Assembly: GCA_024277955.1 (NCBI GenBank)
Contig: JAJRUE010000283.1
Span: 1 to 10,034 of the forward strand
Reading direction: 5' to 3'
DNA length: 10,034 bases
Origin: Alphaproteobacteria bacterium
GTDB lineage: Bacteria > Pseudomonadota > Alphaproteobacteria > Rhodobacterales > Rhodobacteraceae
The notes beneath the pieces are model-generated. The model searched no databases, had not been told where the DNA came from, and worked only from the letters and a program-made list of their open reading frames with translations. Position 1 is the stretch's first letter; each line of letters starts with the position of its first letter. Positions 1-6,063 of this stretch are shown here, piece by piece. A program made the translations under genes and the position numbers.

Positions 1-651
1 CTGCGGGTCGGCAACATCTACGTCAACCGCAACCAGATCGGGGCGATTGTCGCCAGCCAACCGTTTGGCGGCGAGGGGCTGTCGGGAACCGGGCCCAAGG
101 CGGGCGGGCCGGGCTATGTCGAACGCTTCACCCGGGGCGCGATCCTGCGCCCGGCGCCGGTGGACGGCCCGCCCGCCGACGAAGCAGAGGTGCAGCGGTT
201 GATCGACCGGGCCTCGGCCGATCCGGCGCCGCTCTGGCAGCGCGACCTGCCGGGGCCGACCGGCGAAAGCATGCGGCTGTCGGCCTATGGGCGCGGTGTT
301 TTCCTGTGCCTTGGCGCTAGCGCCGAAGACGCCGAAACCCAGGCCGAGGTGGTGCACCGCAACCGGTGCCGGGCGGTGATCGTCGCTCCCGGCGCCACCG
401 GCCCGGGCGCTGTCGACGGGGTGCTGCCGCGCGCCGCCCTGGCCCGGCTGCGCGGCATCGCCGGTGCGGTGCTTTGGAGCAGCGAGACCGACCAGCGCGA
501 CGCCCGCAAGGCGCTGGCCGCGCGCGACGGGCCGATCCTGCCGCTGATCTGCGAACGCCACTTTGACGAACGCTGCCAGGTGGAACGCCACATCTGCATC
601 GACACCACCGCGGCGGGGGGGAACGCATCACTGCTGGCGGCCACGTCCTGA
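1..651 (+). CDS. putA: Bifunctional proline dehydrogenase / L-glutamate gamma-semialdehyde dehydrogenase PutA, C-terminal part
   Basis: This is the last 216 residues of PutA, open from the left edge in frame 1; the start lies outside the window. PutA oxidises proline to glutamate in two steps, with the intermediate channelled between the flavin proline dehydrogenase and NAD-dependent aldehyde dehydrogenase domains. The first ~40 visible residues are the end of the aldehyde dehydrogenase domain, with the diagnostic strings NIYVNRNQIGAIV and QPFGGEGLSGTGPKAGGP. About 160 further residues follow, consistent with the extra C-terminal ALDH-like domain of long (type B/C) PutA proteins. The protein ends in ICIDTTAAGGNASLLA (residues 198-213), which fits the conserved C-terminal motif of those long forms. 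The proline dehydrogenase domain and any N-terminal DNA-binding domain cannot be judged. The gene ends in TGA and converges on dtd with a 26-base gap. Identification is very secure. Confidence 0.96.
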   Translation: MRVGNIYVNRNQIGAIVASQPFGGEGLSGTGPKAGGPGYVERFTRGAILRPAPVDGPPADEAEVQRLIDRASADPAPLWQRDLPGPTGESMRLSAYGRGVFLCLGASAEDAETQAEVVHRNRCRAVIVAPGATGPGAVDGVLPRAALARLRGIAGAVLWSSETDQRDARKALAARDGPILPLICERHFDERCQVERHICIDTTAAGGNASLLAATS

Positions 652-677
652 CCGGGTGTGGCGATCGGGCAGGGGGC

Positions 678-1121
678 CTACCCGGCGCTGTCGATCCAGA
701 TCGTCACCGGCCCGTCATTGACCAGCGACACGGCCATGTCCGCGCCGAATTCGCCAGTCTGGGTGGCTATGCCCTGTTCGGCAAGCGCGGCGGCGAAGCG
801 TTCATACAGCTCGCGGCCCAGCTCGGGGGCGGTGGCGCTGGAAAATCCGGGGCGGTTGCCGCGCCTGGTGTCGGCGGCAAGGGTGAACTGGCTGACCACC
901 AGGGCCGAGCCGCCGGTATCGCGCAGCGAAAGGTTCATCCGCCCGGCATCATCGGCAAAGATCCGCAGCGCCGCCACCTTGCGGGCCATCTTTTCGGCAT
1001 CCGCCGCCGTGTCGCCCTGCATGGCGCAGACCAGGATCAACAGGCCGGGCCCGGTCTGGCCGATGGTCTTTCCGCCGACCGCCACACTGGCGCCGGTCAC
1101 CCGCTGAATCAGAACGCGCAT
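678..1121 (-). CDS. dtd: D-aminoacyl-tRNA deacylase
   Basis: This 147-residue protein has the usual full length of bacterial DTD. The enzyme hydrolyses D-amino acids (and glycine mischarged on tRNA-Ala) from tRNA in the cytoplasm, a proofreading role. Visible hallmarks are the N-terminus MRVLIQRVTGASV, the SQFTL active-site motif at residues 77-81, and the NDGPVT motif (135-140), which corresponds to the family's cross-dimer Gly-cisPro motif NxGPxT. The ATG start is preceded by GGAG (plus-strand 1129-1132) at 7-base spacing; that site lies inside the last codons of the upstream sugar-kinase gene, whose stop is one base before this ATG. The two genes are therefore almost certainly cotranscribed and probably translationally coupled. 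The TAG stop faces the putA stop. No anomaly is seen. Confidence 0.96.
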   Translation of the reverse strand: MRVLIQRVTGASVAVGGKTIGQTGPGLLILVCAMQGDTAADAEKMARKVAALRIFADDAGRMNLSLRDTGGSALVVSQFTLAADTRRGNRPGFSSATAPELGRELYERFAAALAEQGIATQTGEFGADMAVSLVNDGPVTIWIDSAG

Positions 1122-1122
1122 C

Positions 1123-2046
1123 CTAAAGCTCCGACTGCCAGGGCGGGTTCGCCCCGGCGCGCGACACCGTGACGGCGGCGGCGCGCACCCCCAGGTCGAG
1201 CGCTGCGCGCAGCTGCTCTTCGCCCACCCCGGCCAGCGCGGCGGGCGACGCCAGCGCCCCGGCCCGGTCCAGCGCCGCCAGCACGCCCGCGTTGAAAGTG
1301 TCGCCCGCGCCCACCGTATCGGCGACTTCGACCTTTTGGGCGGGCTGGAACAGGTCCAGATCGCGGCTGACGGCGCGCGCGCCGCTGGCGCCTTCGGTGA
1401 GAAACACGATGCGCGCGCTGTCGCCGATCAGGTCGCGCGCCAAGGCGAGAAGATCGCCTTCGCCCCCCAGCCAGCGCAGGTCTTCGTCGGAAAGCTTGAC
1501 GATGCCGGCGCGCGCGATCATCCGCCCGATCCGGGCGCGATAGCTGGCCTGGTCGCGGATGAAGCCCGGCCGGATATTCGGGTCGATCATGGTGACGCGC
1601 TGGTCGGCGTTGCGCAGCATCAGGGTTTCACAGGCCTCGGCGCTGGGGCCGTGGACCAGGGAAATCCCGCCGAAAAACAGGGCCCGCGCGCTGTCAGGCA
1701 GGTCCGGCAGATCCGCCGGTCCCAACCCGCGCATGGCCGAGTTTTCGTCGAAGAACGCATAGCTCGCCTGGCCGTTTTGCAACCGCACGAAGGCCAGCGT
1801 GGTCGGGCGGTCGACGCGCGGCGACAGGCTGGCGTCGACGCTTGCGTCGCCCAGCGCCGCCAGCAGCTGATCACCGAACATGTCGGTGGACAGCCCGCAC
1901 AGGAACCCCGCGGGCGCGCCCAGCCGGCCCAGCGCGATCGCGGTGTTGAAAACCGCGCCGCCGGGGTAGGGGGCAAAGCCGTCTTCGCCCAGGGTCGTCT
2001 GCCTGGGCAGCATGTCGATCAGCGCTTCGCCGCAACAAAGTATCAT
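1123..2046 (-). CDS. PfkB-family carbohydrate kinase (probable fructokinase-like sugar kinase)
   Basis: This is a 307-residue ribokinase/PfkB-fold kinase expected to phosphorylate a sugar with ATP in the cytoplasm. Visible features, numbered from the chosen start, are the N-terminal strand MILCCGEALIDML, the substrate-side motif PGGAVFNTAIALGRLG (28-43), and the PfkB signature 2 DTVGAGDTF (243-251), in which Asp249 is the expected catalytic base beside the anion-hole GAGD. An ATG six codons upstream (2064) is in frame, but its only Shine-Dalgarno-like sequence is 3 bases away. The ATG at 2046 has AAGGGA at 6-base spacing and begins exactly where the family fold begins, so it is preferred. The overall pattern (lid region, SLVHGPSAEACE) resembles fructokinase-type members, but the substrate cannot be fixed from sequence. 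The neighbouring dtd is a housekeeping gene and gives no hint of the sugar. Confidence 0.9.
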   Translation of the reverse strand: MILCCGEALIDMLPRQTTLGEDGFAPYPGGAVFNTAIALGRLGAPAGFLCGLSTDMFGDQLLAALGDASVDASLSPRVDRPTTLAFVRLQNGQASYAFFDENSAMRGLGPADLPDLPDSARALFFGGISLVHGPSAEACETLMLRNADQRVTMIDPNIRPGFIRDQASYRARIGRMIARAGIVKLSDEDLRWLGGEGDLLALARDLIGDSARIVFLTEGASGARAVSRDLDLFQPAQKVEVADTVGAGDTFNAGVLAALDRAGALASPAALAGVGEEQLRAALDLGVRAAAVTVSRAGANPPWQSEL

Positions 2047-2074
2047 CGGTTTTCCCTTCGCCATTCGCCCTTCG

Positions 2075-2101
2075 GATATACAGGCTGAAATCGGTAATCA
2101 A
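2075..2101 (-). promoter_or_regulatory. Possible sigma-70-type promoter for the sugar kinase-dtd unit
   Basis: Reading the minus strand, TTGATT (complement of 2096-2101) is followed after 15 bases by TATATC (complement of 2075-2080), about 30 bases upstream of the preferred kinase start. The spacer is shorter than the ideal 17, so this is a weak match. It is the only promoter-like pair seen in the 118-base divergent gap shared with the hsp20 promoter. Confidence 0.3.
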
Positions 2102-2126
2102 GGGTCGAGAATCGGGCCGCCGGGGT

Positions 2127-2154
2127 CTTCAAATCCGGCCCGCGCGCCCCATAT
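2127..2154 (+). promoter_or_regulatory. Heat-shock (RpoH/sigma-32) promoter of the hsp20 gene
   Basis: CTTCAAA (2127-2133) and CCCCATAT (2147-2154) are separated by 13 bases. The known enterobacterial sigma-32 consensus is CTTGAAA and CCCCATnT with a 13-15 base spacer; here the -10 matches completely and the -35 has one mismatch. A start site near 2161 would leave a leader of about 22 bases before the hsp20 ATG at 2183. Position directly upstream of a small heat-shock gene makes chance agreement unlikely. No clear ROSE-type hairpin fits in such a short leader. Confidence 0.75.
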
Positions 2155-2167
2155 CAGGATTGAATGG

Positions 2168-2176
2168 AAAGGAGGA
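2168..2176 (+). promoter_or_regulatory. Strong ribosome-binding site fixing the hsp20 start
   Basis: AAAGGAGGA lies 6 bases upstream of the ATG at 2183. It is the strongest Shine-Dalgarno sequence in the window and argues against the longer in-frame opening that reaches back to 2012. Confidence 0.9.
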
Positions 2177-2182
2177 CAGAAG

Positions 2183-2602
2183 ATGGTCGAAAAAACACTT
2201 CCCGGCGGCTTCTGGCCGCAGATTCTTGCGCCGTTCCAGCAACTTGGCTCGAAGCTTCACGAATGGCTCGCGCCGGCGTCGGAAGCGTCTTCGCTTGACG
2301 ACGCCTACGAAATCGCGATCGAGCTTCCGGGCGTGGCCGAGGACGATATCGAGGTGCTGATCGAAAACGATGTCCTGACCGTGCGCGGTGAAAAGCGCAG
2401 CCACAGCGAAGAAAAGGGCGACACCTGGTATTTCTCGGAACGCCAGTATGGCGCCTTTGCGCGCAGTTTCCGGCTGCCGGCGGATGCCGATGAAAACGCG
2501 ATCACGGCGGATCTGAAAGATGGCGTGCTGACGGTGCGCATCGGCAAGCAGCAGATCGAAGATCGGTCTGGCCGCAAGAAGATCGCGATCGCCAAGGGCT
2601 GA
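2183..2602 (+). CDS. Hsp20/alpha-crystallin family small heat-shock protein
   Basis: This 139-residue small heat-shock protein is a cytoplasmic, ATP-independent holdase that binds unfolding proteins for later refolding. The N-terminal arm (1-38) is rich in aromatic and hydrophobic residues. The alpha-crystallin domain spans about 39-121, with recognisable strands AYEIAIELPGV (41-51), DVLTVRGEK (63-71), ERQYGAFARSFRLP (86-99) and LKDGVLTVRI (111-120). The C-terminal tail carries the I-x-I oligomerisation motif (Ile134-Ala-Ile136). Length is normal for the bacterial family. The ATG is set by the strong ribosome-binding site 6 bases upstream. The gene stands alone: it diverges from the sugar kinase and converges on the zinc-ribbon gene, and has its own heat-shock promoter and intrinsic terminator. 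It resembles IbpA/HspA-type proteins, but I do not assign a symbol. Confidence 0.95.
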   Translation: MVEKTLPGGFWPQILAPFQQLGSKLHEWLAPASEASSLDDAYEIAIELPGVAEDDIEVLIENDVLTVRGEKRSHSEEKGDTWYFSERQYGAFARSFRLPADADENAITADLKDGVLTVRIGKQQIEDRSGRKKIAIAKG

Positions 2603-2641
2603 GGGCTGATCGACAAGCCGAAGGGCAGGCCGGCCCGTGAC

Positions 2642-2673
2642 CGGTCCGGCGGTGTCTGCGGCCCGCCGGACCG
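2642..2673. repeat. Perfect 11-bp inverted repeat between convergent genes
   Basis: CGGTCCGGCGG (2642-2652) is an exact reverse complement of CCGCCGGACCG (2663-2673) across a 10-base loop. The hairpin is all G/C except one A-T pair. It has no T-run on either side, so it is not a classical terminator by itself. It sits between the hsp20 stop and the stronger terminator at 2684-2731 and may slow RNA polymerase or protect the 3' end of the hsp20 mRNA. Confidence 0.6.
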
Positions 2674-2683
2674 CGGCGGCAAA

Positions 2684-2731
2684 GGGCCGGTTCCGGGGCG
2701 CCATGTCCCCCCCCGGGGCCGGCCTATTTTT
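2684..2731 (+). terminator. Intrinsic terminator of hsp20
   Basis: In the plus-strand RNA, 2685-2698 pairs with 2711-2724: GGCCGG, UU, CCGGGG against CCCCGG, GG, CCGGCC. This gives a 14-base-pair stem containing two G-U wobbles and a 12-base loop, followed at once by TATTTTT. The minus-strand version has two A-C mismatches in place of the wobbles and only a TTT run after the stem, so the structure is better suited to ending hsp20 transcription. It may still act on the opposing operon, whose last stop codon (2724-2726) overlaps the stem base. Confidence 0.75.
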
Positions 2732-3854
2732 GCTGGGCCATGAAATAGCCGACGCCGCCTGCGATTGCCGCGACGACCAGCACCGCCAGAACGATCTTGA
2801 TCACCGACCAGGGCCGTTCGCCCTGCACGCGCCCGGTGCGCCCGTTGACCACAAAGCGGTAGGTCTTGCCGCGGTATTTGTAGGCCGCCATCCAGACCGG
2901 CAGCAGGATGTGCTTGAAGGTCACGTCCGAGATCTGGGTCTGGATGTCATGGATGCGCTGCCGGTCGCCGCCGATGTCGAACCGCACGTCGCGCCGGATC
3001 ACGCGATCCATCTTTTCGCGTGCGATGCCAAAGCCTTCTTCCAGATCGACGGTATAGCCTTCGGCCCGGAAGCCGGCCAGGTATTCGGGGTTGTAGGGCT
3101 CAAGCTCGGCCAGGTCCCAGGGTTCGAGCCCGTCGGTATAGTTGCGCGGCAGCGATCGGCTGGCCAGCACCAGCACGTCGTCGAACCAGCGCGCAACCCG
3201 ACCCGATACGCTGCGCCAGCGCACCTTTTGCACCCGTTCGGTGACCGTCTTGCCGTTGCGCTGAACCGTTCGGGTGACGTAATAGACCGTGCCGCGTTCG
3301 CCGGTATAGCGGCTTTTGGTATCGGCGTCGAAGGTCCAGTAGGGAACGTAAATCCCCTGCATTTTCCGCCCCTTGCGCGCGTATTCGCGCAGGCCGGACG
3401 GGGCGAACCACAGCCGGCCCAGCCATTTGGTCATCGCCTCGCGCGCGCCGGTTTCGGGGACCGCGAACGGCAGCACGCCGCGCGGTTTGATGACGCGCGT
3501 CGTGCCGGTGTCGATCACCACCGGGGTGGCGCAAAACGGGCATTCGGCGGCGTGGGTGTCGGGGTCGAACTCGAACCGGGCGCCGCAGTTGGGGCAGGTG
3601 ACGGTGCGCAGCTCGGTGGTTTCGGCTTCGGGCAGCTCGGTCGCCAGCGCCGCCTTGAAGTCCAGTTCGCGCAGCGCGTCGCTGGCCGGGGTATCGGTTT
3701 CGATCTGCTGGGTGTTGCCGCAGAAATCGCAGACCAGCTGGCCGGCGCCGGGGTCGAAACGCAGGTCGGCGCCGCACTGATCGCAGGGGAAGCGGTGTTC
3801 GGCGGGCGCGTCTTCCTGCGGGGCGCGCGGCGGGGGTGGCGGCGGTTCGCTCAA
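2724..3854 (-). CDS. Tail-anchored double zinc-ribbon membrane protein (YdjG-like; often misnamed primosomal protein N')
   Basis: This is a 376-residue protein. The N-terminus is proline-rich (EPPPPPPRAP, 3-12). Two zinc ribbons follow: Cys24/27 with Cys42/45 (CDQC...CDFC), and Cys87/90 with Cys105/108 (CPNC...CPFC). Residues 120-345 form a globular region of unknown function. A single hydrophobic helix (about 350-371) ends just before the C-terminal AQQK, so the protein is probably anchored in the inner membrane with the ribbons in the cytoplasm. The start is TTG: an in-frame TGA lies two codons upstream, and GGAGG (plus 3864-3868) is 9 bases away, leaving no alternative. Proteins of this kind are annotated as PriA-like only because of the zinc ribbons; no helicase motifs are present. 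It is the last gene of the operon, 52 bases after the SPFH gene. Ribbon/SPFH adjacency recalls YdjG-YdjI of Bacillus subtilis, but the exact role is unknown. Confidence 0.85.
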   Translation of the reverse strand: MSEPPPPPPRAPQEDAPAEHRFPCDQCGADLRFDPGAGQLVCDFCGNTQQIETDTPASDALRELDFKAALATELPEAETTELRTVTCPNCGARFEFDPDTHAAECPFCATPVVIDTGTTRVIKPRGVLPFAVPETGAREAMTKWLGRLWFAPSGLREYARKGRKMQGIYVPYWTFDADTKSRYTGERGTVYYVTRTVQRNGKTVTERVQKVRWRSVSGRVARWFDDVLVLASRSLPRNYTDGLEPWDLAELEPYNPEYLAGFRAEGYTVDLEEGFGIAREKMDRVIRRDVRFDIGGDRQRIHDIQTQISDVTFKHILLPVWMAAYKYRGKTYRFVVNGRTGRVQGERPWSVIKIVLAVLVVAAIAGGVGYFMAQQK

Positions 3855-3906
3855 GATTCAATGCCTCCGGCGGGGATATTTCGGGACAGAAGAAACGCGG
3901 TGCGGG

Positions 3907-5064
3907 TCAGCCTGCCGGCGGCGGTGGCGGCAAGACGGTGAAAAGCTGGGCCAGTTCGGCGACATCGTCGGCCTTGAGCCAGCCATCCTGGCCCGGTGTC
4001 CAGACAAAGGTTTCGCGGCTCAGACTGCCATCGGCCACCATGCGCCCCAGGGCGGCGCGCGAGTAGGGGCCGCGGGTTTCGCCGTTTTCGGCCAGGTGCC
4101 AGACCTTTTCCACCGGCGGCGGCGGGGGCGGCGGCGGGGCCGCGGCGGCGGGGGCTTGCGGCTGCTGGGCCTGGGCGGCGGTCGGGGCGCCCCAGGGGCC
4201 GGGCCGGGCCATCTGACCGGCCATCTGGCCCGCCATCGCCATGCCCATCCCCATGCCGAGCCCCGCGCCCATGCCGCCGCCGCCTGCCGGGTTGCGGGCG
4301 GCCGCGGTCATCGCTTCGGCCGCCGAATACTGGGTGAACTTGCCAAGATCGCCCGCCAGACCCATCGACGTGCGTTTGTCCAGCGCCTCTTCCACCGCCG
4401 GCGGGAGCGAGATGTTTTCGATGTAGAGTTCCGGCATGGTCAGCCCGTATTGCGCCAGCGTGCCCGAGATTTCGGCTGCCACCAGCTTGCCCAGATCGGC
4501 GGTATTGGCGGCCATGTCCAGCACCGGAATTCCCGACGACGCGATGACGCGCGAAAATTCCTGCACGATGATGTTGCGGATCTGGTAGCTGATCTCGTCC
4601 ATCGTGAATTCGCCGTCGGTGCCGACGATTTCGCGCATGAACTGGGCCGGGTCGGTAACCTTGATCGTGTAGGTGCCAAAGGCGCGGATGCGCGTCGGGC
4701 CGAATTCCGGATCGCGCAGCATGATCGGGTTCTTGGTGCCCCATTTCAGGTTGGAAAACCGGGTGGTGCTGACGAAGTAGACTTCGGACTTGAACGGCGA
4801 CTTGAAGCCGTGATCCCAGTTCTGCAGCGTCGTCAGGATCGGCATGTTGTTGGTTTCAAGCATGTAGAGCCCCGGCGTGAACACGTCGGCCAGCTGGCCT
4901 TCGTGGACGAACACCGCCGCCTGGCCTTCGCGCACCGTCAGCTTGGCGCCGTATTTGATCGCGTGGCCCTCGCGCTCGAACCGCCAGACCATGGTGTCGC
5001 GGGTGTCATCGACCCAGTGGATCACGTCGATGAATTCGCCGGTCAGAAAATCCAGAATACCCAT
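3907..5064 (-). CDS. SPFH-domain protein with C-terminal GYF_2 domain (virion core protein / YdjI family)
   Basis: This 385-residue cytoplasmic or membrane-peripheral protein has an SPFH (stomatin/prohibitin/flotillin-like) domain over about residues 30-240, with segments typical of the YdjI/COG4260 group (KLTVREGQAAVFVHEGQL, PGLYMLETNNMPIL). A Gly/Met-rich linker follows (261-290, with GLGMGMGMAMAG), then an Ala/Pro linker with eight consecutive prolines, and a GYF_2 (DUF4339) domain at about 320-376 with VWHLAENGETRGPYS and the WTPGQDGW strand. The chain ends in PPPPPAG. The proteins of this group assemble on membranes; GYF domains in general bind proline-rich peptides. The ATG is preceded by AAGGAGA (plus 5071-5077) at 6 bases. 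It lies 24 bases after the DUF2927 gene and 52 bases before the zinc-ribbon gene. There is no transmembrane segment, unlike classical flotillins. Confidence 0.9.
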   Translation of the reverse strand: MGILDFLTGEFIDVIHWVDDTRDTMVWRFEREGHAIKYGAKLTVREGQAAVFVHEGQLADVFTPGLYMLETNNMPILTTLQNWDHGFKSPFKSEVYFVSTTRFSNLKWGTKNPIMLRDPEFGPTRIRAFGTYTIKVTDPAQFMREIVGTDGEFTMDEISYQIRNIIVQEFSRVIASSGIPVLDMAANTADLGKLVAAEISGTLAQYGLTMPELYIENISLPPAVEEALDKRTSMGLAGDLGKFTQYSAAEAMTAAARNPAGGGGMGAGLGMGMGMAMAGQMAGQMARPGPWGAPTAAQAQQPQAPAAAAPPPPPPPPVEKVWHLAENGETRGPYSRAALGRMVADGSLSRETFVWTPGQDGWLKADDVAELAQLFTVLPPPPPAG

Positions 5065-5088
5065 TACCCGTCTCCTTGGTGTCGGTTA

Positions 5089-6045
5089 TCAGCTTTGCCC
5101 GTTCATCAGTTCTTTTGCAATGATTTCCGCCTGCACGCGGGCCGCTTCGGCATCCATGCCCGGCACCATGCGCCGGTCGTAGAGCATGCGCAGCAGCAGT
5201 TCGTCATGGGTGGTCAGCAGGCCGAATTCCTCGTCGTCGTTAAAGATAGAGGGCCGCGCGCGGGGGCTGTCGTTGGACAGGCCAAGCCCCTGGGCCAGCT
5301 CTTCGTGGATGCACGAAAGCCGCATCAGGTCGGGGTGCTCGCCACGGATCACCGCCAGCGCCTTGGAATAGGTGCCGGTTTCGCCATCGTCCAGCGCGAA
5401 GACCAGGCAAAAAGTGGTGCGCGGCATGTTGATCACCGCGTCCAGCGTCGGCTGGTCGATGTTGGGCAGGATCCGCCGGATCGGGCCGGCCAGGGCGCGG
5501 CGTTCGTCCTCGTTGACCACGAAGACGTAGAAATTGGCGCTGGCCGGATCGTTTACCTGGCGGATCGGCAGCGCGGTGATCCGCGACAGCCGGTCGGCGA
5601 AGGCGCGGATGTTCTGCCGGTCGACGGCGCGTTGCTGCGGCGGGATCGTGGCGCCAAAGCTGATCTGCATGCGCACCGGTTCGACCCATTTGTGCAGCTG
5701 GCTGGGGGTCTGGCGGGCAACGATGCGCCCGGCGACCGAGGTATATTCCTCGAACAGGGCGATGCGGATGAAATTGTCCACCAGATCGCGGGCGCTAAAG
5801 GGCACATCCGGCCCGCCCCCGTCGGTGCGCAGCAGCCCCTGGCTGAGAAATCCGTCCTGCACCTTCTGGTAGTAGCGTTCGAGCGCCAGGCTGTTTTCCG
5901 AACGCACCGGCTGATCGGCGGGGGGGGCGCCGGTGTCGGCCGCCGGCGGCGCGCCGGTCAGCGCCACCGGTTCGCAGCCCGCAACCAGCGTCGCCGCCAG
6001 CACGCCCGCCACCGCCAGCCACCGCCGGCCTGCCCTTATGCGCAC
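5089..6045 (-). CDS. DUF2927 family lipoprotein
   Basis: This is a 318-residue predicted lipoprotein. The basic n-region (MRIRAGRRW), hydrophobic stretch and lipobox LVAGC give cleavage before Cys24; the +2 residue is Glu, not Asp, so outer-membrane sorting is expected. A short Ala/Pro linker precedes the DUF2927 domain (about 80-300), which has the typical string CIHEELAQGLGLSNDSP (245-261) and the downstream FNDDEEFGLLTTHDELLLRMLYD. The function of DUF2927 is unknown; HEELAQ recalls a zincin helix but lacks the HExxH second histidine. The start chosen is GTG 6045, with GAGG at 6 bases (plus 6052-6055). An in-frame GTG at 6057 would add four residues but has no ribosome-binding site. It lies 18 bases after the TelA-family stop (6 bases if the longer start is used), inside the operon. 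Family assignment is firm; role is not. Confidence 0.88.
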   Translation of the reverse strand: MRIRAGRRWLAVAGVLAATLVAGCEPVALTGAPPAADTGAPPADQPVRSENSLALERYYQKVQDGFLSQGLLRTDGGGPDVPFSARDLVDNFIRIALFEEYTSVAGRIVARQTPSQLHKWVEPVRMQISFGATIPPQQRAVDRQNIRAFADRLSRITALPIRQVNDPASANFYVFVVNEDERRALAGPIRRILPNIDQPTLDAVINMPRTTFCLVFALDDGETGTYSKALAVIRGEHPDLMRLSCIHEELAQGLGLSNDSPRARPSIFNDDEEFGLLTTHDELLLRMLYDRRMVPGMDAEAARVQAEIIAKELMNGQS

Positions 6046-6063
6046 CGCCCGCCTCACCCGGTG

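Noticed and set aside
652..685. CCGGGT (652-657) and ACCCGG (680-685) as a terminator between putA and dtd
   Set aside because: Only a 6-bp stem with a 22-base loop and no T-run, and it overlaps the dtd stop codon; too weak to call.
1336..2088. A 250-codon plus-strand frame opposite the sugar kinase
   Set aside because: Antisense to well-conserved PfkB motifs, Gln/Arg-rich, no recognisable fold.
2012..2182. Extension of hsp20 upstream to 2012
   Set aside because: It would run through the heat-shock promoter and the start of the divergent kinase gene; the strong ribosome-binding site fixes the start at 2183.
2724..3854. Primosomal helicase PriA function for the zinc-ribbon gene
   Set aside because: No Walker A/B or helicase motifs; only the Cys4 ribbons resemble PriA, and a C-terminal membrane anchor is present.
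2637..3941. A 434-codon plus-strand frame opposite the zinc-ribbon gene
   Set aside because: Low-complexity His/Gly/Arg composition and fully antisense to a gene with clear zinc ribbons and a tail anchor.
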